Notes: a model not told the origin generated them from the letters alone. A stretch of DNA of 64,000 nucleotides from Taklimakanibacter deserti (GCA_003574785.1 QORU01000005.1:124001-188000); one strand, 5' to 3'. Positions 37,584 to 46,662 are shown, counted from the stretch's first letter. Program-made: numbers and translations.

Positions 37584-38222
37584 ATGCGGTCATTCGCAAG
37601 GCTTGCGACTGCAGCGGTGGGTGTCGTCTTCTTGCTGGGACTGGAAACAGCCCAGGCTGCGCCCGCCTTTACGACCAAATACTCGTTCTACAGCGTATCG
37701 GGAACGAGCACGACCGGCATCTTTGCGTCGCTCCTCAAGAACTCGCTACGGGTGAACGGCGCGCGACACCATGCGCTCACAATGATAGAATTTTCCACGC
37801 CGCGGACCGTGAGCTCAGCGAAAGGTTGCCGCGTCGCCGGGTTGTCCGTCCGATTTGTGATCCGCCTGCCGAGGCACGCCAATGAAGCGTCTCTGTCCGC
37901 GAGTGACCGCCGCCTCTGGCAGCAGTTCTCCGGCTTCATCAGGAAGCACGAGGAAACGCATCGGGCCATATGGATGAACTGCGTGCGCCGCATGGATGCG
38001 GTTCTCACCGGCTTGCAGGGACGAAATTGTACCGAGGCCGCCCGAAGGGCCAGAAACATCATCGAGCAAGTCAAACCCGCTTGCCGGCAGAAGGACATCG
38101 CTTTTGATGCCGCCGACAGGGGACGCTTTGACAACCATCCTTTCATGAAGGCTGCTCTGGCGCCGATCTACACGCCGGTAAAAACCAAGGCAAAGAAGCG
38201 TCAGAAACCTGCGCCTCAGTGA
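37584..38222 (+). CDS. secreted DUF922-like protein with HExxH motif
   Basis: This protein has 212 residues from the ATG at 37584; the frame is open further upstream, but the signal peptide (ATAAVGVVFLLGLETAQAAP) fixes the start. The motif KHEETHRAIW is a zinc-protease type HExxH, as in DUF922 proteins. Four cysteines (VKGCR-type context, MNCVRR, GRNCTEA, KPACRQ) suggest disulfides in the periplasm. A basic lysine-rich C-terminus ends the protein. Proteolytic activity is inferred from the motif only. Confidence 0.75.
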   Translation: MRSFARLATAAVGVVFLLGLETAQAAPAFTTKYSFYSVSGTSTTGIFASLLKNSLRVNGARHHALTMIEFSTPRTVSSAKGCRVAGLSVRFVIRLPRHANEASLSASDRRLWQQFSGFIRKHEETHRAIWMNCVRRMDAVLTGLQGRNCTEAARRARNIIEQVKPACRQKDIAFDAADRGRFDNHPFMKAALAPIYTPVKTKAKKRQKPAPQ

Positions 38223-38246
38223 ACTAGAACCACCGGCCTCATTCGA

Positions 38247-38819
38247 TCACGAATTCCACACGCTGATCGCCGGCTCGTCGACGCTGTGGTGGCCGAAGCC
38301 AAGCGTGCTCACGGTGCCGGTCGACAAGAGCAGTGCCCGCGCGAACAGGACCGGCTGCTCGACCCATCTGGCGGTCAGCACCCGCAATATGTGGCCGTGG
38401 GCGAAGACGAGCACATTCCCCTTCTGCGCCTTCAGCCGGGTCACGATACGGTCGGCCCGTTGAGAGATTTGCTCGACGGATTCGCCGCCGGGACAGCCGT
38501 CGTTGAACAAGTCCCAACCAGGGCGGCTTGAGCGAATAGCCGCTGTGGTCAGGCCTTCATAGTCGCCGTAATCCCACTCCAGAAGGTCCGGCTCGGGCTT
38601 GCCGGTGAAGCCGGCCAGTTCCGCCGTGCGGGCGGCGCGCTTGAGCGGGCTCGTCAGCACCTGGTCGAAGGCCGTTCCGGCCAGACGGGATTGGAGCGCC
38701 CGAGCCTCCGCCTCGCCGTTCGGGGTCAACGGCAAATCGGTGCGGCCCGTATGTCGTCCGGACTTCGACCACTCGGTCTCACCATGCCGGACGAGATGGA
38801 TGGTTGGCAGATCGCTCAC
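38247..38819 (-). CDS. histidine phosphatase (phosphoglycerate mutase-like)
   Basis: This protein has 190 residues from a GTG at 38819, preceded by a GGGGAAG ribosome site. Upstream in-frame codons would add an unrelated stretch overlapping the divergent SDR promoter. The catalytic IHLVRHGETEWSKSGRHTG with the phospho-accepting His, LTSPLKRAARTAEL, the Glu in LLEWDYGDYEG and the second His in VLVFAHGHILRVL are present. It hydrolyses phosphoesters; the substrate is unknown. Confidence 0.9.
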   Translation of the reverse strand: MSDLPTIHLVRHGETEWSKSGRHTGRTDLPLTPNGEAEARALQSRLAGTAFDQVLTSPLKRAARTAELAGFTGKPEPDLLEWDYGDYEGLTTAAIRSSRPGWDLFNDGCPGGESVEQISQRADRIVTRLKAQKGNVLVFAHGHILRVLTARWVEQPVLFARALLLSTGTVSTLGFGHHSVDEPAISVWNS

Positions 38820-38925
38820 TCGGTTTCTTCCCCTTGCCTGACACGCCCCGTGGAATAGGTCGGTATAGTATTCTACCGCTGAAACTTTTAAAGCAGCTAC
38901 GGCTAGAGAAGGGAGAAAGCCCATC

Positions 38926-39684
38926 ATGACCGATCTCAGCGGCAAGACCGTCCTGGTGACGGGCGGATCGCGCGGCATAGGTGCTGCGATCGCGCGGGCG
39001 ACCGCGGCGGCGGGCGCCCATGTGCTGCTCCATTATGCAAAAAGCCGCGCGGCGGCAGAAGCTCTGCGCGAGGAGATCGGAGCCGCCTCTTGCCATCTTC
39101 TGAGCGCCGATCTCGCGGAAGCCGATGCGGCCAGCACTTTGTGGCGCGATGCCGAAGCTCAAGCCCCGCGCATCGACGTGCTGGTCAACAATGCCGGCAT
39201 CTTCGCCCCCGCCCCGGTCACGGCACCGATGGCGGACTGGCGGCAGGCTTTCGCGCAAGTTATGCAGGTGAACCTCACCGCACCGGCCGAGCTCTGCAAG
39301 CTGGCGGTGGCGCATTTCCGGCAAACGGGCGGCGGCAAGATCATCAACATCGCCAGCCGTGCCGCGCATCGCGGCGACGCGCCCGATCAATGGCCCTATG
39401 CCGCCTCGAAGGGCGCGCTGGTGGCGCTCACCAAGACCATCGCGCGGGGCTATGCGGCGGAGAATATCCTCGCCTTCGCCGTGGCGCCGGGCTTCACCGA
39501 GACGGACATGGCCTATGTCGGCATGACGGAAGCGGATATAAGCCGCATCCTCTCCGAGATCCCGCTCGGCAGCATGGCGGCTCCCGAGGAAGTGGGCGCC
39601 CTTGTCGCCTTCCTGTGCGGCGATGAGGTGCGCCATATGACCGGCGCCACTTTCGACATCAACGGCGCGAGCTATGTCCGCTGA
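38926..39684 (+). CDS. short-chain dehydrogenase/reductase (FabG-like)
   Basis: This protein has 252 residues. GGSRGIGAAIA (about 12-22), LVNNAGIF, the Ser in NIASRAAH and YAASK with the Tyr/Lys pair are intact; the end HMTGATFDINGASYVR is the SDR tail. It overlaps the downstream FAD oxidoreductase by 11 bases, suggesting a common substrate such as a hydroxy or keto acid. Confidence 0.9.
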   Translation: MTDLSGKTVLVTGGSRGIGAAIARATAAAGAHVLLHYAKSRAAAEALREEIGAASCHLLSADLAEADAASTLWRDAEAQAPRIDVLVNNAGIFAPAPVTAPMADWRQAFAQVMQVNLTAPAELCKLAVAHFRQTGGGKIINIASRAAHRGDAPDQWPYAASKGALVALTKTIARGYAAENILAFAVAPGFTETDMAYVGMTEADISRILSEIPLGSMAAPEEVGALVAFLCGDEVRHMTGATFDINGASYVR

Positions 39685-41056
39685 GCCTGCCACGACGATC
39701 ATCGATGAACTGCGGCGTGCGCTGGGCGACGATGCGGTGCTGACCGGCGCCGAGATCGGCGAGCGCCATCGCGGCGATGCGAGCCAGACCGGCCGGCACT
39801 TGCCCAAGGCGGTGCTGCGTCCGGCGAGCGCCGATGAGGTGGCGGCAGCGCTCAGGATCTGCAATGCGCATCGCCAAAGCGTGGTGCCGCAAGGCGGCAT
39901 GACCGGTCTTGCTGGTGCCGCCAATCCGGCCACGGCCGATTTTGCCCTGTCGCTCGAACGCCTCGCCGGCATCGAGGACATCGATCGGGCGGCAGGGACC
40001 ATGACGGTCAAGGCCGGCACGCCGCTCGAAATGGCGCAGAATGCCGCGGCGGCCCAAGGCTTCCTGCTGCCGATCGATCTCGGCGCCCGCGGCAGCTGCC
40101 AGATCGGCGGCAATCTCTCGACCAATGCCGGCGGCATCAGGGTGATCCGCCATGGCGTGACGCGCGACAATGTGCTGGGCCTCGAAGTGGTTCTCGCCGA
40201 CGGCACGGTGCTCACCATGCTGAACAAGATGGCGAAGAACAATACCGGCTATGATCTCCGCCAGCTCTTCATCGGCGCGGAAGGAACGCTGGGCGTCATC
40301 ACCCGCGCCGTTTTGCGTCTGAAGCCCTTGCCCGAGGGCCGGTCCACCGCGCTCCTGGCGCTGGCGGCTTACGATGACGTGGTCGCTCTTCTGAACCGGG
40401 CCAAGAGCGAGCTCGCCTCGCTCTCCGCCTTCGAGGCCATGTGGCAGAGCTATTTCCGCTTCAATTGCGAAGCCGAAAGCCTTCGCCTGTTCGAGAGCGC
40501 CCCGCCCTTCGCCGTCATCATCGAGACGGAGGGAGCGGGCCACGACGCGGCGCTCGAAGCCTTCCTCGAAGGCGTGCTCACCGACGGGCTGATCGCCGAT
40601 GCGCTCATCGCGCAATCGGAAAAGGAGAGGCGCTCGTTCTGGGTGGTGCGCGAAGGCCTCGCCATGGACCGCCTCTTGCCGTCGCTCGTCAATCTCGATG
40701 TCAGCCTGGCGATCGGCAGCCTCGGCATCTTCGCTGCAGAATGCGCCATGGCGCTCGACCGGCGCTTCCCCGGCTGCCATGTCTCCTTCTATGGCCATAT
40801 CGGCGACAGCAATCTGCATGTTTCCGTCTCGGTCGCGGGCGCGAGCCAGGCCGACCTGCACGACATAGACGAGATCGCCTACCGGCTCGTCGCCCAATAT
40901 GGCGGCTCGATCTCGGCCGAGCACGGCATCGGCACGCTCAAGCGCGATTATCTCGGCTACTCGCGCAGTCTCGAGGAGCTCGGCGTCATGCGCCGCATCA
41001 AGCAGGCGCTCGATCCGAACGGCATTCTCAATCCCGGCAAGGTGTTGAAAAGATGA
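39674..41056 (+). CDS. FAD-linked D-2-hydroxyacid dehydrogenase (GlcD / D-2-HG dehydrogenase-like)
   Basis: This protein has 460 residues. The VAO/PCMH FAD domain (PQGGMTGLAGAANP near 75-88, then GGNLSTNAGGIRVIRHG and NNTGYDLRQLFIGAEGTLG) is followed by the FAD-oxidase C-terminal domain with the metal/substrate histidines in GHIGDSNLHVSV and SAEHGIGTLKRDYL. It oxidises a D-2-hydroxy acid to the 2-oxo acid with FAD. Glycolate, D-lactate and D-2-hydroxyglutarate are all possible. Its stop overlaps the next small membrane gene. Confidence 0.88.
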   Translation: MSAEPATTIIDELRRALGDDAVLTGAEIGERHRGDASQTGRHLPKAVLRPASADEVAAALRICNAHRQSVVPQGGMTGLAGAANPATADFALSLERLAGIEDIDRAAGTMTVKAGTPLEMAQNAAAAQGFLLPIDLGARGSCQIGGNLSTNAGGIRVIRHGVTRDNVLGLEVVLADGTVLTMLNKMAKNNTGYDLRQLFIGAEGTLGVITRAVLRLKPLPEGRSTALLALAAYDDVVALLNRAKSELASLSAFEAMWQSYFRFNCEAESLRLFESAPPFAVIIETEGAGHDAALEAFLEGVLTDGLIADALIAQSEKERRSFWVVREGLAMDRLLPSLVNLDVSLAIGSLGIFAAECAMALDRRFPGCHVSFYGHIGDSNLHVSVSVAGASQADLHDIDEIAYRLVAQYGGSISAEHGIGTLKRDYLGYSRSLEELGVMRRIKQALDPNGILNPGKVLKR

Positions 41057-41274
41057 TCTTACTGAGAGTTATCGCCGGCTTCCTCATCGGCGCCATTGCC
41101 GGCGCCGCCTTGGCCCTGGCCTTGTCCATCGCGGCCGCGGAGATTTTCAACATCTCGCAAATGGAAGGCGCCTATGCCATGGGCGTCGTGTCCTTCATCA
41201 TGCCGTCCGGCGCCGTCGTCGGCGGGATCATCGGCGCCGTCTGGCTGGCCATGCGACGGAAGCCGAAAGCATGA
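41053..41274 (+). CDS. small two-helix membrane protein
   Basis: This protein has 73 residues and starts with ATGA overlapping the dehydrogenase stop. There are two hydrophobic helices (about 2-28 with a Gly/Ala-rich face, and 41-66), ending in MRRKPKA. It is not recognised. The coupling suggests production with the FAD dehydrogenase, perhaps as its membrane partner, which is inference. Confidence 0.7.
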   Translation: MILLRVIAGFLIGAIAGAALALALSIAAAEIFNISQMEGAYAMGVVSFIMPSGAVVGGIIGAVWLAMRRKPKA

Positions 41275-41335
41275 AGCGCTTGCGCTGAGGCCGGCTCTCC
41301 GCTCTATTGAGCGAACCATCGGTGGATGGGAGCAC

Positions 41336-41737
41336 ATGGCAGAAGCGCCTTCGCCTCCGTCGCAAACAGAGAACCCGCCCGTGACCTCGAGCCGGCGCAA
41401 GGCGCTGGCGCTCCGCCTGATCCTTTCCTTCATCGTCGGCCCCTTGCTGCTTACGCTCTTTCTCTGGAACCCCATGCATGTCATCGCCGGGCTGCTCGTA
41501 GCCTGGCCGCTTTACATCGTGGCTCTTGCCGTCGCTCTTTATTTCGCCGAGTCGGTCCTGGCGCATATGGCGCCGTGGACCGCTGCCGCCGTGCTGATCG
41601 CGTCGGCGATATGCCTGTTCACCCTTCCCTTTTACGGACGCCTCGATTCCATTGCGGTGATCGGCGTCGTCTCCGCATTCATCTCGGGCATGACCTTTTA
41701 TGTCTGGAATTCGCTGTACCCGATCGACCGGACCTGA
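41336..41737 (+). CDS. four-helix inner-membrane protein, unknown
   Basis: This protein has 133 residues from ATG 41336 (GGATGGGAG upstream); the frame is open further upstream only as shadow. After a polar N-terminus of about 25 residues come four hydrophobic segments (about 28-45, 49-74, 78-98, 105-127). No family is recognised. It lies 12 bases before the VOC-esterase fusion gene. Confidence 0.75.
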   Translation: MAEAPSPPSQTENPPVTSSRRKALALRLILSFIVGPLLLTLFLWNPMHVIAGLLVAWPLYIVALAVALYFAESVLAHMAPWTAAAVLIASAICLFTLPFYGRLDSIAVIGVVSAFISGMTFYVWNSLYPIDRT

Positions 41738-41749
41738 TTACCTGGGCGC

Positions 41750-43339
41750 ATGAGCGATCCCCGCCAGAGTTCCGGCATCCATCACGTCACGCTGGTGACG
41801 GCGAATGCGCAGCGCAACGTCGACTTCTATGCAGGTTTCCTGGGCCTCAGGCTGGTGAAGCGGACCGCGGGCTTCGAGGATTCGACCCAGCTCCATCTCT
41901 TCTATGGCGACCAACTGGGTTCGCCCGGCTCCCTCATCACCGCACTTGTCTGGCAGGAGGGCGCCCGTGGACGCCAGGGCCTCGGCCAGGCCTTTGAGAT
42001 CGCCCTCGCCATACCGGCGGAGGCCATGGGTTTCTGGCTCACGCGGGCGATGACATTGGGACTGAAGACCGGATTGCCGGGCCGCGAATTCGGCGAACCG
42101 GTCTTGCGCCTCAGCGATCCGGACGGCGTCATCATCAAGCTCGTCGGCCAGGACGAACTCCTGGCGCCCGCCTTGTTTCATCCGTCGGACATTCCCGCCG
42201 CCATGGCCGTGCGCCGCATTCGCGGCGTCACTTGGCTCTCCAATGATCCGAACGGGACGCGCGCGGCTTTGCCCCAGCGTTACGGTTATCGCGAAAGCGC
42301 CCGCGAGGGGGCGGCGACCCGGTTTATCTCCTTAAGCGGCGATGTTGTCGATCTGCGTGAAGCGTCGGGCTTCTGGCCGGGAGCGCCGGGCCCCGGCACG
42401 ATCGATCATGTGGCGTTCCGTGCCAGCGGGCATGCCGAGCTCGATGCCCTTCATGCCGCCTTCGCCGCTGAAGCGCGCGCCACGAGCCCGATCAAGGACC
42501 GCCGTTATTTCACCTCGCTCTATGTCCGCGAGCCGGGTGGCATCCTCACCGAATTTGCGACCGATGAGCCCGGCATGACGGTGGACGAGGATGAAGCCGG
42601 GCTCGGCACGAAGGTCTTTGTTCCGCCGCATGAGGCGGCACGCGAAAAGGATATCATCGCCATGCTGCCCGATATTTCAGCGCCCGGCGAGCCGCGCGAT
42701 CCCGCCGCCGACCTTCCCTTCATTCATCGCCTGAAGCGTGCGGAAAAATCCGATGGCGCGACCCTGATTCTCTTCCATGGCACCGGCGGCCATGAGGCCG
42801 ACCTTTTGCCGCTCGGCCGGGAGATTGCGCCGCAAGCCGATCTCCTGGGCTTCCGCGGCCGCAGCAGCGAGGAAGGTTCGCTGCGCTGGTTCCGGCGCTA
42901 TGGCATGGACCGCTTCGACCAGGCGGACATCGCGCGGGAGACGGGAGCCTTCGCCGCCACCTTGCCGCAAGCCCTCTCGCGTTACGGGCTCGATCCATCC
43001 CGCGTCACGGCGCTCGGCTATTCCAATGGCGCCAATTTCGTCGCCGCCCTCATGCTGCTTCATCCCGGTCTTCTCGCCCGCGCCATCCTGCTACGGCCGA
43101 TGCTGGTGCTCGAGACGCCGCCGACGCCCGACCTCTCGGACACGGGCATTCTGACCATCGCCGGAAGGTCGGACCCTTACGGCCAATATGCGCCGCCATT
43201 GGTCGATCACTTCCGCCGCTGCGGCTCAAGGATCACCGCCGAAACCATCGCCGCCGGTCACGGCCTCGATCGTCAGGACATCGTTCTCACGCGGCGCTGG
43301 TATGAGGCGAACGTCACTGCACCGCCAGGTTCTGATTGA
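41750..43339 (+). CDS. fusion of a ring-cleaving-dioxygenase-type VOC protein (MhqO-like) and an alpha/beta hydrolase (MhqD-like)
   Basis: This protein has 529 residues. The N-terminal 310 residues contain two VOC modules: IHHVTLVTANAQRNVDFYAG with the first His, a central DHVAFRA and REPGGILTEFATDEPG with the Glu ligand, as in hydroquinone dioxygenases of the MhqO group. Residues about 335-525 are a serine hydrolase: oxyanion HGTGGHEAD, nucleophile GYSNGAN, Asp in AGRSDPYG, His in AAGHGLD. In Bacillus mhqO and mhqD are separate genes responding to quinones. A fused enzyme could open a hydroquinone ring and hydrolyse the product. It overlaps the convergent gene by 26 bases. Confidence 0.85.
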   Translation: MSDPRQSSGIHHVTLVTANAQRNVDFYAGFLGLRLVKRTAGFEDSTQLHLFYGDQLGSPGSLITALVWQEGARGRQGLGQAFEIALAIPAEAMGFWLTRAMTLGLKTGLPGREFGEPVLRLSDPDGVIIKLVGQDELLAPALFHPSDIPAAMAVRRIRGVTWLSNDPNGTRAALPQRYGYRESAREGAATRFISLSGDVVDLREASGFWPGAPGPGTIDHVAFRASGHAELDALHAAFAAEARATSPIKDRRYFTSLYVREPGGILTEFATDEPGMTVDEDEAGLGTKVFVPPHEAAREKDIIAMLPDISAPGEPRDPAADLPFIHRLKRAEKSDGATLILFHGTGGHEADLLPLGREIAPQADLLGFRGRSSEEGSLRWFRRYGMDRFDQADIARETGAFAATLPQALSRYGLDPSRVTALGYSNGANFVAALMLLHPGLLARAILLRPMLVLETPPTPDLSDTGILTIAGRSDPYGQYAPPLVDHFRRCGSRITAETIAAGHGLDRQDIVLTRRWYEANVTAPPGSD

Positions 43340-44093
43340 TCGACACGTCCCCCGACCCGCCTTCGGTGAAGAGCCTGGTCCAGAATTCCATGATCTTGTT
43401 CAGCCGTTCGATCGGCAGCGCCGTGCGCTCGGCCGTGCCGCCGCGCCCAACGCCGAACACTTGCACCTTGGCGCCATGAAGTGACGGCACGAGCTGATTC
43501 TCCGCGATTCGCTTGAGGAGGTCGGCATTGGGCAGCATGAGGAACTCGCCGCCCGGCATGAAGGGCGAGTTCTCGATGAGGTCGGAGAACAGGAATATCT
43601 CCGCCGACTTCTTGCCCGACAGTTCCTCGCGCGACACCAGCGCCACCGTGGTGACGATGTCGGAGAACGGCAGCTCGGTGAATTGATCGAGCCGCTCGCG
43701 CGCCTTGTTGCGGATGTCGGCGATGAGGATGCGCTTATGGTTGAGGATGAGGCCGCCGGTGCAGTCGGAGAACAGATCCTCCCAAAAACCCTTCGGCGGG
43801 CAATAAGGAATGCAGCGGTCGACCAGGCGCTCGGAATGGGCGGCGCTGTCGCCGATGGTCCTGATGACGATGCGGTCGCCGCCCTTGAGGTCGGCGACGA
43901 TGCGCTGCAGGCCGTCGACGAGGATGGTCTTGTCCTGGGCGTCATAGGGCGTCGTGACGTCGACGAAGAGCAGAACGTCGCGGCCATCGGCTGCGCAATA
44001 GCGCTGCCAATCGATCGCTTGCGCGTCCGCTGGTCTGATGAGGCCTATGAGGAGGATGGCGGCGAGAACGGCAAGGCTTGCGACACTCCTCAT
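43314..44093 (-). CDS. exported protein with vWA-like fold, unknown system
   Basis: This protein has 259 residues. A signal peptide (residues 1-24, ending ADAQA) is followed by a Rossmann-like order typical of von Willebrand A domains: VLLFVDVTTPYD (degenerate DxSxS site), KGGDRIVIRTIGD, AEIFLFSDLIEN and AKVQVFGVGRGG. Cysteines in CIPYCPP and DCTGG may pair. It is likely periplasmic. Its start overlaps the stop of the four-helix membrane gene (ATGA), so the two form a translationally coupled pair. No known complex was recognised. Confidence 0.7.
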   Translation of the reverse strand: MRSVASLAVLAAILLIGLIRPADAQAIDWQRYCAADGRDVLLFVDVTTPYDAQDKTILVDGLQRIVADLKGGDRIVIRTIGDSAAHSERLVDRCIPYCPPKGFWEDLFSDCTGGLILNHKRILIADIRNKARERLDQFTELPFSDIVTTVALVSREELSGKKSAEIFLFSDLIENSPFMPGGEFLMLPNADLLKRIAENQLVPSLHGAKVQVFGVGRGGTAERTALPIERLNKIMEFWTRLFTEGGSGDVSINQNLAVQ

Positions 44094-45163
44094 CTGAGCG
44101 GCCGGATATTGGCGCCTTTCGTCACCTCGCTCGGCGGCAGGCGGGAGCCTGCGAGCTGCGAGCCGACGTCATCCTCCATCGCCTCCTCGGCGAGCGTGTC
44201 GAGATCGTCGAGCACGAACCGGTCCCATTCATCGAGCGGTTCGCTCAACAGCGTCTTCATCTCGATGATCTTGTTGTTGGCATCGGCGAAATTACGGCTG
44301 GCGCCGGTGAGATCGGGCGTGAACTTGCGGATGACCTTGGCGCGCGACTGGGCATATTTGGACTGCAGCTTGTTGAGGCGGCGGGTGGCCTTCTTGAGAG
44401 CGGCTTCCGAGTGATCGAAATCCTTGTCGGGATCGTGGCTGAAGAAGCCGAGCAGCATGGCGATGATCACGCCGCCGAAATTGACGGTGAACAGGATGAG
44501 CGCGCTCACATCACCGAAGGCGCTGAACAGGCTGGTGAAGAAGCCATGCTGGCTCACTTGCCCGCCGATATCGGTGAAGAGGCTGCCAAGGCCTGGATCG
44601 GCGGCACCCGCCGAATAGCGGGCGCGGCCGATGGTCAGGATGGAGATGAGAATGGCGAGAACCGCGACGCCCAGGCAGGCGATGATGAGGTTCGACCACA
44701 CGACGCGGCGGCGATATTCCGACCAGATTTGCCGGAGGCATCTGCCGGCGAGATGCGCGAGCAAGAGCAGCAGGATGGCGAAGGCGGTCGAGACCAGATA
44801 GGAGGTGAGATTGGTTCCCTGGATCGCATAATCGAACAGGAACTTGTTGACCGGCGCTTCGAGAATGGCGAGGCCGAGCGCCAGCAGCCAGAATATCCAG
44901 GGCGCGATGTTGAGATTGTTGATCGGCCGGCGCACGACGGCCTGCAGCCGGTCGAACTGCTGGTCGTGGCGTTCGAACTCGCGCTGCGCCCCTATGTAGA
45001 TGTCCGAGCGCGGCCCGTGATCGAGCTCGACATTGAACAGCTCGTTCTTCCGGTCGGTCAGCAGCTTGATGTATTCGGAATGGTGCTTCTGTCGGGCGCC
45101 CATCCACTTGGCCAGCTCTTCGCGCGGATTGACGGTGGCGCGTCCTCGTGCCTGCAAGGCCAT
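44090..45163 (-). CDS. four-TM membrane protein with flanking coiled coils, partner of vWA-like protein
   Basis: This protein has 357 residues from the ATG at 45163 (GGGAGGGG five bases upstream); the open frame further upstream has no conserved look. Parts in order: polar N-terminal helix (to about 75), transmembrane helices near 87-105, 125-150, 165-190 and 230-255, then a C-terminal coiled coil of about 100 charged residues (SEAALKKATRRLNKLQSKY onward). The family is not recognised. Coupling to a secreted vWA-like protein suggests an envelope complex that senses or transmits something across the membrane; this is inference. Confidence 0.7.
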   Translation of the reverse strand: MALQARGRATVNPREELAKWMGARQKHHSEYIKLLTDRKNELFNVELDHGPRSDIYIGAQREFERHDQQFDRLQAVVRRPINNLNIAPWIFWLLALGLAILEAPVNKFLFDYAIQGTNLTSYLVSTAFAILLLLLAHLAGRCLRQIWSEYRRRVVWSNLIIACLGVAVLAILISILTIGRARYSAGAADPGLGSLFTDIGGQVSQHGFFTSLFSAFGDVSALILFTVNFGGVIIAMLLGFFSHDPDKDFDHSEAALKKATRRLNKLQSKYAQSRAKVIRKFTPDLTGASRNFADANNKIIEMKTLLSEPLDEWDRFVLDDLDTLAEEAMEDDVGSQLAGSRLPPSEVTKGANIRPLR

Positions 45164-45252
45164 TGTCCCCTCCCTCGCGGCCGGGAACGAACCGCTCCCG
45201 GTCGCGCCTTGGATCAAAGCGTCAAATGGCCGTTTCGGCAACAGGGAACTTC

Positions 45253-45287
45253 ATGACCGGGTCTGATCCGGTCACGAATCCGGTCAT
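45253..45287. repeat. three GACCGG/CCGGTC arms that can form alternative hairpins
   Basis: ATGACCGG (45253-45260) can pair with CCGGTC at 45268-45273 or, over eight bases, with CCGGTCAT at 45280-45287. The last arm runs into the stop codon of the small minus-strand gene. It may be a terminator for that gene or part of the leader of the four-TM gene. Confidence 0.4.
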
Positions 45288-45535
45288 CCGGCGGCTGCCT
45301 GCCCGCCTTTCGCCGGCAGCGGCGAGGGCTTGCCTTCCAGGCTGTCATAGCAGGCGAGGCGCTGATCCGCCGCGCTGATCGTCCGGCATTGGGCGAGGGT
45401 CAACACGGCGCGTTCCGGCGTTGCAGCGAAGAACACGGCGAAAAGCGTGGCGATGGCGACCAAGGCTGCCGGCACGAGTGCCAGGACCGCGATGACCGGC
45501 GGAAGCTTGCGCCTTCTAAAAATGGTGTTTGACAT
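45284..45535 (-). CDS. small membrane-anchored protein, unknown
   Basis: This protein has 83 residues from the ATG at 45535; longer upstream starts lack support. A basic N-terminus (RRRK), one transmembrane helix (about 14-36) and a short outer part with two Cys in LAQCRTISAADQRLACYDSL, a pattern seen in several exported proteins of proteobacteria. It lies 120 bases upstream of the four-TM gene on the same strand and may belong with it. Confidence 0.6.
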   Translation of the reverse strand: MSNTIFRRRKLPPVIAVLALVPAALVAIATLFAVFFAATPERAVLTLAQCRTISAADQRLACYDSLEGKPSPLPAKGGQAAAG

Positions 45536-45645
45536 GGCTCGGGACTCATCGTTTCTGACGTCCATTTGGCTATCCGCGCATCGGAAAACGATGCGGAATA
45601 GGCGGCTCGGCCATAAAGCGATCATAAAATTCAAAGGTGAAAAAC

Positions 45646-46662
45646 ATGTCAGGCAGCGAGATGGAACAAGCCCGAAACAGCGCCCAATCCTGGTACTGGT
45701 GGGGCATTCCGACGCTGTTCCGCTGCCCCTGGAACGAAGACCCTTCGGCCTGCGATATCGCCCTTGTCGGCGTGCCGCACAGTTCCGGCAATGGCTCCAC
45801 CGAGCGCGATCAGCATTTGGGGCCACGCGCGGTGCGCCATGTCTCGGGCTTCTATCGCCGCGCCCATGGCGTGCACGGCTTCGCCCCGTTCGAGGCGGCG
45901 CGGATCCATGACCTGGGCGACGTGCCCTTGCCGGAAGCGATGAACAACGAGGCCTGCGTCCGCGACATCGAGGCCTTCTATCGGCGCCTCGATGCGGCCG
46001 GCACGCGCCCCGTATCGATCGGCGGCGATCATTCGATCACCGGTCCGATCCTCAAGGCCGTGGCAGGACCGGGGCGCAAGCTTTCGGGCGGCAAGCCCGC
46101 CGCCTTGATCCATTTCGACGCCCATACCGATTCCTATGAGAACATGCCGCATTGGCTGGGCGCCCGCCGTTCGGCGGCGCATTGGGCGGCCTATACGGTA
46201 CGGGAAGCGGCCGTCGATGCCGCCCATAGCATCCAGATCGGCATGCGCGGCCATCCCTCGGGCTCGATCCATCAGGGCAAGGTCGGCTCGGCCAGCGAGG
46301 CGCTGGGCTACAAGGTTGTCCCCATGAACGAATTCGAGGAGCTCGGCATCGCGAGGACCGTCGAGCTCATCCGATCACGAGTTGGTGACCGCCCGGCCTA
46401 TATCACCTTCGACCTCGACTCCCTCGATCCGAGCGTGGCGCCCGGCGTGTCCAACCTCGAGCCCGGTTTTTCGGGCTTCACCATCCGCGAGGCGACACGC
46501 TTGCTGCAGGGCCTCAAGGGCCTGGATATCATTGGTGCCGACGTCGTTTGCCTGATGCCGACCAAGGACAGTCCGAACCAGATCACCGCGCAGATGGCGA
46601 TGGTGATGATGTTTGAGCTCACCTCGCTCGTCGCTTTTCGCCTGGCGGGCCTCGCCGCCTGA
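45646..46662 (+). CDS. ureohydrolase (agmatinase / guanidinobutyrase type)
   Basis: This protein has 338 residues from ATG 45646 (ATG 45637 possible). All metal ligands of the arginase family are intact: His in SIGGDHSITG, DAHTD in HFDAHTDSYE, and the two Asp in ITFDLDSLDPS; GFTIREA follows. It hydrolyses a guanidino compound (agmatine or guanidinobutyrate more likely than arginine, judging from length and sequence) to urea and an amine. Guanidinobutyrate would give GABA for the GabT at 7986. Compare the degenerate domain at 2183-4024. Confidence 0.88.
   Translation: MSGSEMEQARNSAQSWYWWGIPTLFRCPWNEDPSACDIALVGVPHSSGNGSTERDQHLGPRAVRHVSGFYRRAHGVHGFAPFEAARIHDLGDVPLPEAMNNEACVRDIEAFYRRLDAAGTRPVSIGGDHSITGPILKAVAGPGRKLSGGKPAALIHFDAHTDSYENMPHWLGARRSAAHWAAYTVREAAVDAAHSIQIGMRGHPSGSIHQGKVGSASEALGYKVVPMNEFEELGIARTVELIRSRVGDRPAYITFDLDSLDPSVAPGVSNLEPGFSGFTIREATRLLQGLKGLDIIGADVVCLMPTKDSPNQITAQMAMVMMFELTSLVAFRLAGLAA

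Noticed and set aside
43314..45535. Assigning the membrane/vWA-like pair to a known anti-phage system such as Zorya
   Set aside because: No MotA/ZorA-like channel motif, no OmpA domain and no nuclease or helicase partner; the link would be speculation.
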